Both the position numbers and the translations under genes were made by a program. A stretch of 52,270 nt of DNA, taken from the NCBI GenBank assembly GCA_900552115.1, contig URYP01000002.1, positions 1 through 52,270 of the forward strand, in the 5' to 3' direction. Of the stretch, positions 1 through 7,391 are shown one piece after another. Source of the stretch: an uncultured Oscillospiraceae bacterium (lineage in GTDB: Bacteria; Bacillota; Clostridia; Oscillospirales; Acutalibacteraceae). The first letter of the stretch is position 1. Every line of letters begins with the position of its first letter. A model generated the notes under the pieces. The model was not told where the DNA came from. It saw nothing but the letters and a program-made list of their open reading frames with translations, and searched no databases.

Positions 1-18
1 GGGCCTTTCAAAAAAGGG

Positions 19-47
19 TTGCGACCAAAAACGGGATATGCTATACT
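19..47 (+). promoter_or_regulatory. Sigma-A promoter of the ABC-F leader
   Basis: A -35 box TTGCGA (19-24) lies 17 bp from a -10 box TATACT (42-47). Transcription would start near 53-54, exactly where the first leader hairpin begins (AAAGCCAT 54-61 pairing with ATGGCTTT 71-78). Confidence 0.7.
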
Positions 48-53
48 GTCCCC

Positions 54-370
54 AAAGCCATAGGCAACGAATGGCTTTGATTCAGTCGAACGGTAAGTCC
101 GGTTGGTTGATAAACAGAGTTAAGGGGTGAAGCAAGTTGCGGTAATTTTCTGCGCGACTAAACGGTATGACAAGGAGAAGCGGGAGCTGGAAATCCCGTG
201 TTTTGTCATACCAGTGCAGGAAAGAACCCGGCTTCTTCGCTTTTTAGGGACAGGTGTATCTATGGATACGCGGTGGCCTCTATGGATGTGCGCGAGCGGC
301 GGGATTTTTCCTGCGGCTCTTTTTTTGACTCTGCCCGCAGGGTCAATTTTGCATACAAGGAGGAGATGCC
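54..370 (+). promoter_or_regulatory. Structured 5' leader of ABC-F gene, probable ribosome-mediated attenuator
   Basis: The roughly 315-nt untranslated leader holds, in order, a perfect 8-bp hairpin (54-78), a strong Shine-Dalgarno AAGGGGTGA (122-130) followed 6 nt later by a two-codon frame TTG-CGG-TAA (137-145), a long hairpin (GGTATGACAA 164-173 with TTGTCATACC 203-212, enclosing CGGGA 181-185 with TCCCG 194-198), a small perfect hairpin GTATC-TATG-GATAC near 256-269, and an intrinsic terminator (294-326) ahead of the gene. Leaders with a tiny upstream ORF and a premature terminator are known for ABC-F resistance genes, where drug-stalled ribosomes allow readthrough. The identity of the uORF is inferred. 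A longer GTG frame from 127 also exists but its start codon abuts the Shine-Dalgarno. Confidence 0.6.
294..326 (+). terminator. Premature intrinsic terminator in the ABC-F leader
   Basis: The left arm 294-304 pairs with 309-319 (one mismatch and one G-U), with a short T loop, followed by seven T residues (320-326). It lies 44 nt upstream of the ATG, between promoter and gene, so it should cut transcription unless an antiterminator forms. Confidence 0.7.
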
Positions 371-1852
371 ATGTCTAAAATAGACGTCCGCCATTTGACG
401 TTTTCCTATGATGGCGATTATGAGCCTGTTTTCCAGGACGTCAGTTTTCAATTGGATACCGCCTGGCGCTTGGGACTAATCGGACGCAACGGCCGGGGAA
501 AAACCACACTGCTGAAGCTGCTGCTGGGTGGCTATGATTATCAGGGGCAGATTACAGCCAGTGTCCGGTTTTCCTATTTTCCCTATCCTGCTCCGGATCC
601 GGAGCAGGATACCGGAACCCTGATGGAGACCATCTGTCCCGGCCATGAACGATGGGAATTCTGCCGGGAACTCAGCCAGCTGGAGATGGATGAAGATACG
701 CTTGACCGGTCTTTCCGGCTGCTGAGCCCGGGAGAACAGACAAAGGTTTTGCTGGCCGCTTTGTTTTGCCGCGACCATGCGTATTTGCTAATTGATGAGC
801 CGACCAACCATCTGGACAGCCGTGCCCGGGCGGCAATCGGCCGTTATCTGCGGCAAAAGCAGGGTTTCATCCTCGTATCACACGACCGTGCGCTGCTGGA
901 TGATTGTGTGGATCACGTTTTGTCCATTAACAAAGCCAATATAGAATTGCAGAGAGGTAATTTTTCATCGTGGATGGAAAACAGGCAGCGGCAGGATCAA
1001 TACGAGGAAGCGCAAAATGAGCGATTGAAAAAGGATATACGGCGACTGGAGGCGGCTGCCCGACGGACAGCGGACTGGTCGGACAAAGTGGAAAAAACAA
1101 AAAAAGGGACTAAAAATTCTGGCCTGCGCCCGGACCGGGGGTATATTGGCCACAAGGCGGCTAAAATGATGAAACGCTCGCAGGCAATCGATGCCCGCCG
1201 GCAGGCCAGCTTGGAGGAAACCAGGGCGTTGCTGCAAAATGTGGAAAGCCAGGATGCCCTGAAGCTGGCACCCCTTGCGGCCCGTTCTGGTCGTCTGGTG
1301 GAATTGGAGGGGGTTACGGTGTCCTATGATGGCCGTATCGTCTGCCGGGATATCGGTTTTTCGCTGCTGCCTGGGGAACGGATTGCTCTGCGTGGCCGGA
1401 ACGGCTGCGGAAAATCGAGCCTGCTGCGCCTGATTTGTGGAGAAGACGTTCCACATACGGGCGAGGTGCGCCTGAGCAGTGGCCTTATATGCTCGTATAT
1501 TCCCCAAAACGTGGACAGCTTTCGCGGTACCCCCCTTGCCTATGCGCGGGAAGCGGGCGTGGACGCCAACCGCTTTAAAGCGGTTCTGAGCAAAATGGAG
1601 GTGCCGTCCTCAGCTTTTGACAAGGATCTGGCGGCACTCAGCGACGGCCAACGGAAAAAGGTGCTGCTGGCCCGCAGCCTGTGTGAAAAGGCGCATGTGT
1701 ATGTCTGGGATGAACCGCTGAATTTTCTGGATGTTCTTTCCCGCGTTCAAATTGAGGAGGTCTTGCTGTCCGCGCAGCCTACCATGTTGTTTGTGGAGCA
1801 TGACGAGACCTTCTGCCGCCGCATGGCAACCCGTATAATCGACATGGAATAA
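371..1852 (+). CDS. ABC-F ATPase, Lsa/CplR-like ribosomal protection protein
   Basis: A soluble ABC-F protein of 493 residues with two nucleotide-binding domains and no membrane segments. Members of this family bind the ribosomal E site and displace lincosamide, streptogramin A and pleuromutilin antibiotics. Walker A motifs are GRNGRGKTT (38-46) and GRNGCGKSS (342-350). Signature motifs are LSPGE (118-122) and LSDGQ (423-427). Walker B motifs end in IDEPTNHLD and WDEPLNFLD; the second, with Leu-Asn-Phe, is typical of the Lsa/Vga antibiotic-resistance branch rather than housekeeping Uup or EttA. A charged linker of about 200-280 joins the domains. The length matches Lsa proteins (about 490-500). 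The start has GGAGGAG upstream. The attenuated leader supports a drug-inducible role. The exact drug spectrum cannot be read from sequence. Confidence 0.85.
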   Translation: MSKIDVRHLTFSYDGDYEPVFQDVSFQLDTAWRLGLIGRNGRGKTTLLKLLLGGYDYQGQITASVRFSYFPYPAPDPEQDTGTLMETICPGHERWEFCRELSQLEMDEDTLDRSFRLLSPGEQTKVLLAALFCRDHAYLLIDEPTNHLDSRARAAIGRYLRQKQGFILVSHDRALLDDCVDHVLSINKANIELQRGNFSSWMENRQRQDQYEEAQNERLKKDIRRLEAAARRTADWSDKVEKTKKGTKNSGLRPDRGYIGHKAAKMMKRSQAIDARRQASLEETRALLQNVESQDALKLAPLAARSGRLVELEGVTVSYDGRIVCRDIGFSLLPGERIALRGRNGCGKSSLLRLICGEDVPHTGEVRLSSGLICSYIPQNVDSFRGTPLAYAREAGVDANRFKAVLSKMEVPSSAFDKDLAALSDGQRKKVLLARSLCEKAHVYVWDEPLNFLDVLSRVQIEEVLLSAQPTMLFVEHDETFCRRMATRIIDME

Positions 1853-1870
1853 CGGCGGCGGTTCTGTTAG

Positions 1871-1902
1871 AAATGGCTCTGCGGATATCCGCAGAGCCAT
1901 TT
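1871..1902. terminator. Bidirectional terminator between ABC-F gene and nagZ
   Basis: A perfect 32-nt palindrome with arms AAATGGCTCTGCGGAT and its complement lies between two convergent genes. Flanking T runs are short, so termination strength is uncertain. Confidence 0.6.
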
Positions 1903-1939
1903 GCATTACCATATCTCTATCCGGCGTGGGTGATGGCCG

Positions 1940-3376
1940 TCAGGCGAACAGCCCCAAAGTCTGTTTCCACCGCAAAATGCGGAGCACCGACTCGTCGATC
2001 CGTTCCTCGGTGATATCGCCGTTTTGCACCGCGGCAATGACGGCGGGGATCTGTTCACGGTAATTGGTGCAGCACAGCATGTCGTTGCCGGCTTTCACCG
2101 CCACGACAGCGGCCTCACGGTCGCCGGTATATTGGCGAATTGCCTGCATATACAGGTCGTCGGTCATAATGACGCCGTCAAAGCCCAATTCTTCCCGCAG
2201 AATTCGGTGGACATTGGCAGACAGGGAGTCGGGCGCCTGCTTATCCATGCTGGCAACGATGTTATGGGAAACGAGTACACAGCCGGCACCCGCCTTGATG
2301 CCGGCTTTAAAGGGCAGGAAGTCCTGCTTTTCAAACATACTGTACGGACGGCTGTCATGGGCAATGCCGGTATGGGTATCTTTGTTGTTGCCGTAGCCGG
2401 GGAAATGCTTCAGTACGCTGCCCATGCGCTTTTCCTGCATGGTGCTGACAACGGTTTCCACATACTTTGCCGTTTCCCTGCCGTTCTGGCCAAAGGAGCG
2501 GGCATGGATGTAATCGTCCGGATCGGTGGATACGTCGCAGACCGGGGCGAAATTCAAGTTGATCCCCAGGGAATGCAGCAAATCCGCTTTCTCTTCCGTG
2601 TCGCTGGCAATCAGGGGGAGGCCGCCTTCTTTATACAAATCCTGGGGCGACCAAAACGGTACGGCACGAAAATAATGGCTCACGCGGTTGACGATACCGC
2701 CTTCTTCGTCTACGCCAATCAGAAGGGGCAGCTTGGCTTTTTGCTGATAGCTTTGAATATGGTCGATGACCTCCTGCCGGGAAAAGCCGTTAAAATCCCG
2801 GTCGAAAAGAATGTATCCCCCCATCTGGTATTGCTCCACGTCCTGTGCGCCGCCTGATTCCGGGCATCGTACAATAAACATCTGGCCGATCTTTTCTTTC
2901 AGGGTCATCCCGGCCAGCAGATGTTCCGGTGTTTTAACCGGGGCGGAAGAGGTCGTCGTTGTAGTGAGAGGGAGCGTCGTTGTCACAGGAACGGGAATAA
3001 CGGATGCCGTTGTGGTCAAATTGGCCGCCGGGGCTAACAAAATACGATTCAGGGTTACTGCCTGAACCGAAGCCTGGCGGTTCAGCGTCCCTGCGTAACA
3101 GATACGGATACGCGCTCCCACCAACAGGTTTAACCCGTCGTCCAAAACCGTCTCATAATCGGCAAAAGAGTATACGCCGCCTTCATCGGCCGTTACAGTC
3201 AGTACATTCATGCTGGCGTCGGTGACCGTTCCGTCAAGTGTCTTTTCAGCAGCGGCCGTCGTTGCTGCCGTTTCTGCTGAAGGCGGGACGCTTTCCGACC
3301 GGCAGGCGGTGAACAGCAGGCAAACCAGCGTAAGAAGAGCCATGGATGCCAAAAAATTATTACAAAATTTTTTCAT
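1940..3376 (-). CDS. nagZ: Lipoprotein beta-N-acetylhexosaminidase (GH3, NagZ-like)
   Basis: This is a 478-residue secreted lipoprotein. The chosen ATG at 3376 gives a signal peptide MKKFCNNFLASMALL onward with lipobox LFTAC (Cys25), and GGGGAA sits 8 nt upstream; the open frame extends further upstream but without a ribosome site. Residues about 46-115 form a small beta-rich region, followed by a Thr-rich linker (121-142). From about 150 to the end is a glycoside hydrolase family 3 domain: KHFPGYG (323-329) with the downstream His-Asp dyad loop and the nucleophile Asp406 in MTDDL. NagZ enzymes remove GlcNAc from muropeptides, so cell-wall turnover on the outer face of the membrane is the likely job. 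It is monocistronic, with its own promoter at 3414-3442. Confidence 0.85.
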   Translation of the reverse strand: MKKFCNNFLASMALLTLVCLLFTACRSESVPPSAETAATTAAAEKTLDGTVTDASMNVLTVTADEGGVYSFADYETVLDDGLNLLVGARIRICYAGTLNRQASVQAVTLNRILLAPAANLTTTASVIPVPVTTTLPLTTTTTSSAPVKTPEHLLAGMTLKEKIGQMFIVRCPESGGAQDVEQYQMGGYILFDRDFNGFSRQEVIDHIQSYQQKAKLPLLIGVDEEGGIVNRVSHYFRAVPFWSPQDLYKEGGLPLIASDTEEKADLLHSLGINLNFAPVCDVSTDPDDYIHARSFGQNGRETAKYVETVVSTMQEKRMGSVLKHFPGYGNNKDTHTGIAHDSRPYSMFEKQDFLPFKAGIKAGAGCVLVSHNIVASMDKQAPDSLSANVHRILREELGFDGVIMTDDLYMQAIRQYTGDREAAVVAVKAGNDMLCCTNYREQIPAVIAAVQNGDITEERIDESVLRILRWKQTLGLFA

Positions 3377-3413
3377 AAAAGTTCCCCTGTTTCCATCTGT
3401 ATTCTCTCCGTCC

Positions 3414-3442
3414 ATTGTAACGAACAGGCCTGAGAAAGTCAA
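3414..3442 (-). promoter_or_regulatory. Sigma-A promoter of nagZ
   Basis: On the minus strand TTGACT (3442-3437) is separated by 17 bp from TACAAT (3419-3414). The start point would be about 30 nt before the chosen ATG. Confidence 0.75.
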
Positions 3443-3510
3443 ACGCTCTGACTGCCCGTCCCGTCGTCGGTAATTCCAAAGAATGCCGGAGAATATCGTC
3501 GCCATAAGGG

Positions 3511-3539
3511 TTGCGGCTCCAAGCAAAGTATAGTATAAT
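3511..3539 (+). promoter_or_regulatory. Sigma-A promoter of the polysaccharide operon
   Basis: TTGCGG (3511-3516), 17 bp, TATAAT (3534-3539). It is followed 34 nt later by the first gene of the operon. No terminator was seen downstream until 24557, so this may drive most of the locus. Confidence 0.75.
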
Positions 3540-3573
3540 TAACAAATAAAAACCGAAATAAGAGGGATTTTGA

Positions 3574-4701
3574 ATGGCGAGCGCATCACATATTTATCTG
3601 GCTTCTCCGCATATGAGCGATGAGGGATATGAACAAAAGTATATTCAGGAAGCTTTTGCCTCAAACTGGATTGCGCCTCTTGGTAGTAATGTCGATCAAT
3701 TTGAACAGGAAATAGCCCAAAAGCTCGGGGCCAGACACGCGGTGGCGCTTTCGGCAGGCACGGCGGCCATCCATCTGGCATTGAAGTCGGCGGGGGTGGG
3801 ACAGGATGATGTTGTGTTTTGCCAGTCCCTGACTTTTTCCGCTTCCGCCAACCCCATTGTTTACCAGAATGCCAAACCTGTGTTTATTGACAGCGACCGG
3901 GAGACATGGAATATGTCACCGGAAGCTCTTGAACGGGCGTTCTCTCTTTATCCGGAGGCGAAGGCGGTCATTGTGGTGCACCTTTATGGAATGGCGGCCG
4001 ATATGGACGCTATTCTTGAAATATGTAAACAACACAATGCTGTATTAATTGAAGATGCCGCTGAAAGCCTGGGTACCTCATATCATGGACGGTATACCGG
4101 TACGTGGGGAGATTTCGGCATCCTCAGTTTCAATGGCAACAAAATTATAACCACCAGCGGCGGCGGAATGCTTCTGTGCAATACGGACGATGCCGCAGAA
4201 AGGGCGCGTAAGGCGCGCTTTTGGGCAACACAGTCCCGAGACCCGGCCAGGCATTACCAACACAGCGAGATCGGCTATAATTACCGCATGAGTAACGTGT
4301 CGGCGGGCATTGGCCGCGGCCAGCTTAAAGTCCTGGACAAACGGATTGAGCAGAAGCGGCACATTTATTCGTATTATCAAAGCCATTTACAGGATTTGGA
4401 CGGGTTGAGCCTCATGCCCATGCGTGAGGGCGTGCGGAGCAATTGCTGGCTTACAGCGATTCAGCTGACCGGAACGGTAAGCCCGGAACAATTGATGAAC
4501 GCCTTGGAGGCCGCGGATATAGAAAGCCGGCCCCTTTGGAAGCCGATGCACTTGCAGCCGGTCTTTAAGGACTGTGGCTATGTTGACAACGGCGGGGTAT
4601 CGCAGGGCTTGTTTGAGCAGGGAGTATGCCTGCCGTCAGATACAAAAATGACGGACGACGATTTGAAACGAATCGTGGATAGTATCCGCAGTTTGTGGTA
4701 G
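3574..4701 (+). CDS. DegT/DnrJ/EryC1/StrS-family sugar aminotransferase
   Basis: A 375-residue PLP-dependent aminotransferase of the type that converts a UDP-4-keto-hexose to the 4-amino sugar. The PLP lysine is Lys190 in SFNGNKIITT; the cofactor Asp motif EDAAESLG is at 160-167; and the AGTAAIHLAL phosphate-binding loop is at 61-70. The full length is typical. It is the first gene after the operon promoter and is followed by a PglD-like acetyltransferase and a PglC-like transferase, so the three resemble the PglE-PglD-PglC steps for a diacetamido-trideoxyhexose (bacillosamine-like). A PglF-type 4,6-dehydratase is not adjacent; the distant CapE homologue belongs to another branch. The product sugar is therefore inferred. 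Confidence 0.85.
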   Translation: MASASHIYLASPHMSDEGYEQKYIQEAFASNWIAPLGSNVDQFEQEIAQKLGARHAVALSAGTAAIHLALKSAGVGQDDVVFCQSLTFSASANPIVYQNAKPVFIDSDRETWNMSPEALERAFSLYPEAKAVIVVHLYGMAADMDAILEICKQHNAVLIEDAAESLGTSYHGRYTGTWGDFGILSFNGNKIITTSGGGMLLCNTDDAAERARKARFWATQSRDPARHYQHSEIGYNYRMSNVSAGIGRGQLKVLDKRIEQKRHIYSYYQSHLQDLDGLSLMPMREGVRSNCWLTAIQLTGTVSPEQLMNALEAADIESRPLWKPMHLQPVFKDCGYVDNGGVSQGLFEQGVCLPSDTKMTDDDLKRIVDSIRSLW

Positions 4702-4713
4702 CAGGTGACGATT

Positions 4714-5349
4714 ATGCAGGAACTGTTGATTTACGGCGCTGGAGATTTGGGAAGAGAATACGCGTGGTTTGTGGAAGCCATCAACCAAGCCCAACCCACC
4801 TGGGAGCTGCGCGGGTTTCTGGACGACGGCGTGCCGCCCGGTACCGTCATTGACAAGTGGCCGGTGCTGGGCGATGTTTCCTATCTTCGTACTATAAACC
4901 GGAACATCTTTGTCGTCTGTGCGGTGGCGGCTCCCCCTATTAAGGAACAGATTGTGGAGCGCCTGTCAACCATTACCGCCGTTCGTTTTCCGGTGCTGGC
5001 GCATCCATCCGTCATCATGGCCCCGGACGTGGCCATCGGCGAAGGCTCGGTTATTGGCCCGGGCTGCGTCCTGTCGGCGCAGGTGTCGATTGGGCGTCAT
5101 GTCGTCATCAATCAAATGTCCAGTATCAGCCACAATGTTTGTGTGGAAGATTTCAGCATGATCGGCCCGGCAAACAATCTGGGCGGCTGGGTGCATGTGG
5201 GTAAAGGTGTAGATGCCGGGATAGGCTGTACATTCAAAATGGAAACAAACGTGGGAGACTATGCGATTCTCGGAGCGGGGGCCGTGGTGGTGAAAGATAT
5301 TCCGCCTGCCTGTACGGCGGTTGGCGTTCCGGCTCGGCCCATTCATTAA
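4714..5349 (+). CDS. PglD-like sugar O/N-acetyltransferase (left-handed beta helix)
   Basis: A 211-residue acetyltransferase. The N-terminal part is a small Rossmann-like nucleotide-sugar-binding domain beginning LLIYGAGDLGREY; from about residue 90 the protein is a hexapeptide-repeat beta helix, with a candidate catalytic His in SISHNVCVED and the usual AVVVKDIPP end. PglD-type enzymes transfer acetyl from acetyl-CoA to the 4-amino group made by the preceding aminotransferase. I chose ATG 4714 because AGGTG lies 5-8 nt before it; a GTG at 4705 in frame is less well placed. It is separated by only 12 nt from the upstream stop, so translation is probably coupled. Confidence 0.8.
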   Translation: MQELLIYGAGDLGREYAWFVEAINQAQPTWELRGFLDDGVPPGTVIDKWPVLGDVSYLRTINRNIFVVCAVAAPPIKEQIVERLSTITAVRFPVLAHPSVIMAPDVAIGEGSVIGPGCVLSAQVSIGRHVVINQMSSISHNVCVEDFSMIGPANNLGGWVHVGKGVDAGIGCTFKMETNVGDYAILGAGAVVVKDIPPACTAVGVPARPIH

Positions 5350-5365
5350 AGGCAGGGGGACTGAG

Positions 5366-6019
5366 ATGTATAGATTGTTTATAAAAAGGGGCTTGGATTT
5401 CTTATTGTCCGCCCTGGCCGTGGTGGTCTTATCGCCCGTGCTGCTTGTGCTGGCGCTGCTGGTAAGATGCAAGCTGGGCCGCCCGGTACTGTTTCGCCAG
5501 ACGAGGATCGGCCGCGGAAACCGTCCCTTTGATATGTTTAAATTCCGTACCATGACCCGGGAAACAGATGAAGGGGGGCAGCTGCTGCCAGACGAAAAGC
5601 GTCTGACTCCTTTTGGAAAATGGCTGCGAAGCTCGAGCCTGGATGAACTGCCGGAGCTGTTTAACATTTTGAAAGGCGACATGTCAATAATTGGCCCCCG
5701 TCCGCTTTTGCCGGAATATCTTCCCTTCTATACTCAGCAGGAGTTGAAACGGCATAAGGTAAGAGGTGGCTTGGTGCCGCCGGAAGTACTGTATAAAAAT
5801 GTGACCCCTTCCTGGGGGCAGCAGCTGGCTTATGAGGCTGAATATGCGGAAACCGTGAGTTTCCGGTTGGATATTAAAATCCTGTTGATGACGGTAAAGG
5901 GGTTGTTTTCGAGAAAAGAGCTGGACTATGGGGGCTATGTACGCCAGCCGTTTATGGAAGAACGTCAGCGGGAGCAACAGATTATGGACGGAAATAGTGA
6001 GGTGACGGCAAATGAGTAA
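5366..6019 (+). CDS. Undecaprenyl-phosphate phosphoglycosyl transferase (PglC/WcaJ-type)
   Basis: A 217-residue monotopic bacterial sugar transferase that starts repeat-unit assembly by moving a sugar-1-phosphate from a UDP-sugar to undecaprenyl phosphate. One hydrophobic re-entrant helix lies at about residues 12-33, followed by the KFRTM motif (59-63), the catalytic Asp-Glu dyad (93-94) in SLDELPELFNIL and the IIGPRPLLPE motif. The short form, lacking the WcaJ N-terminal membrane domain, resembles PglC. The start at 5366 has GGGGG upstream. Its overlap with the next gene and position after PglE/PglD-like genes suggest that a diacetamido sugar is the first residue. Confidence 0.88.
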   Translation: MYRLFIKRGLDFLLSALAVVVLSPVLLVLALLVRCKLGRPVLFRQTRIGRGNRPFDMFKFRTMTRETDEGGQLLPDEKRLTPFGKWLRSSSLDELPELFNILKGDMSIIGPRPLLPEYLPFYTQQELKRHKVRGGLVPPEVLYKNVTPSWGQQLAYEAEYAETVSFRLDIKILLMTVKGLFSRKELDYGGYVRQPFMEERQREQQIMDGNSEVTANE

Positions 6020-6698
6020 TATACTGGTAATCGCGGCCCATCCGGATGACGAGGTTCTGGGTGTGGGCGGTACCATGGCTGTGCTGAGCCGGCGGCATGC
6101 CGTCTCAGTTCTAATTGTGACGGAAGGCTGTTCTTCCCAATACGAGGGTGAGGATGTGCCGGAAATCATCCGGATTAAAAAGGAATGCGCCAGAAAGGCC
6201 AACCGGCTGCTTGGTGTTGAGCGGGTACTGTTTGGCGATTTACCGGATATGAAACTGGATTCCGTACCGCATGTTCAAATTAACCGTGTCATTGAACAGG
6301 CCGTGGAGGAAGTGCAGCCGGATATTGTTTTTACCCATCATTTTGGGGATGTCAATATGGATCACAAAAGGGTATTCGAGTCGACCATGGTAGCGGCACG
6401 GCCAACAGCCGGCAGCCGAATAAAAAAAGTTTACACGTATGAAACACTTTCCTCTACAGAATGGCAAAGTGCCGACCCCCGGCAGATATTTGTGCCGCAG
6501 GCGTATGTGGATATCCAGGACACATTGGAAAAAAAGGCGGCGGCGCTTGAACTGTACAACCAGGAAGTGCGGGAGTTTCCCCATCCGCGGTCCGCGCAGG
6601 CGGTTCGAAATCTGGCCGCAATGCGCGGTCAAAGCGTAGGCCTGTATGCGGCCGAAGCGTTTGGGGTCATTCGGGAACGGATAACGGGGGAGATATAA
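6012..6698 (+). CDS. PIG-L family N-acetyl-sugar deacetylase
   Basis: A 228-residue LmbE/PIG-L domain protein. The zinc motif AAHPDDEVLG (8-17) supplies His10, Asp12 and Asp13, and the second motif HHFGDVNMDH (108-117) supplies the distal ligands, so the active site looks intact. PIG-L enzymes remove N-acetyl groups from GlcNAc-type sugars, here presumably on a nucleotide sugar or a lipid-linked intermediate. It overlaps the upstream gene by 8 nt and the next start by one base (TAATG), so it is translationally coupled to the WbqC-like gene. The substrate is unknown. Confidence 0.85.
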   Translation: MSNILVIAAHPDDEVLGVGGTMAVLSRRHAVSVLIVTEGCSSQYEGEDVPEIIRIKKECARKANRLLGVERVLFGDLPDMKLDSVPHVQINRVIEQAVEEVQPDIVFTHHFGDVNMDHKRVFESTMVAARPTAGSRIKKVYTYETLSSTEWQSADPRQIFVPQAYVDIQDTLEKKAAALELYNQEVREFPHPRSAQAVRNLAAMRGQSVGLYAAEAFGVIRERITGEI

Positions 6699-7390
6699 TG
6701 GTGGTATCTATCCATCAGCCGGATTACATTCCCTATTTAGGATATTTTTATAAAATTGCCTGTTCGGATGTGTTTGTGTTTCTGGATGATGCGCAGTTTT
6801 CCAGTGATAATATGCATCATTGGAACGTTATTAAAACCCCTCAGGGGGAATGCCGGCTGAAAATACCAGTGGAACATCGGTTTGGCGATCCCATAAACCG
6901 CGTACGAACCAAAGATGAACTGAAATGGAAGGACAAGCATCTGCGCACGTTGGAGATGAATTATGCGCGCGCACCGTATTACCGGGAGGTATTTCCAAAG
7001 TTTAAGGAGCTGCTGTTGTCGTCCTATGACAATTTGGCGCAGATGAATATGGAGATAAACCGATATTTATGCGACTCTTTTGGCCTGCATCCGCGGTATT
7101 ATGTTTCGTCTGAAATGGACATCCATACCGTAAGGGAAGAACGGGTAATTGACCTGTGCTGTGCCGTGGGGGGGACAACATATTTATCTGGCCATGGCGC
7201 CAGTGTCTACCAGGTTGACGAACACTTTAAAGAGCGCGGCCTTGGGCTGCGGTATACTGATTATACGTCTGATTTTACCTATTCACAGCTTTGGCAGGAC
7301 TTCCTGCCGAATATGTCTGTTTTAGACTATGTGCTGAACTGCGGTTTTGACTGGGATGCGGTGGAGCGTGCGGTAAGGGGTGGCCGCTGA
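6698..7390 (+). CDS. WbqC-like family protein
   Basis: A 230-residue protein with the family's N-terminal signature VSIHQPDYIPYLGYFYKI and the later DDAQF motif (near 29-33). WbqC-like proteins occur in O-antigen and exopolysaccharide clusters, usually next to DegT-type aminotransferases and deacetylases, and are thought to help decorate amino sugars, but a reaction is not established to my knowledge. The protein is soluble with no membrane segment. The gene sits between a PIG-L deacetylase and a divergent DegT-like protein, both coupled by overlaps, so the three likely act on the same sugar. Confidence 0.75.
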   Translation: MVVSIHQPDYIPYLGYFYKIACSDVFVFLDDAQFSSDNMHHWNVIKTPQGECRLKIPVEHRFGDPINRVRTKDELKWKDKHLRTLEMNYARAPYYREVFPKFKELLLSSYDNLAQMNMEINRYLCDSFGLHPRYYVSSEMDIHTVREERVIDLCCAVGGTTYLSGHGASVYQVDEHFKERGLGLRYTDYTSDFTYSQLWQDFLPNMSVLDYVLNCGFDWDAVERAVRGGR

Positions 7391-7391
7391 T

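Noticed and set aside
127..378. 83-codon GTG frame spanning the ABC-F leader
   Set aside because: Its Shine-Dalgarno touches the start codon, it runs through the terminator hairpin and into the ABC-F start, and the shorter TTG-CGG-TAA frame is better placed. Kept only as an alternative leader ORF.
2024..2857. 277-codon plus-strand frame opposite nagZ
   Set aside because: Antisense shadow of a clear GH3 gene; no ribosome site or known motif.
4966..5682. 238-codon minus-strand frame
   Set aside because: Opposite the PglD-like and PglC-like genes, which have strong family motifs.
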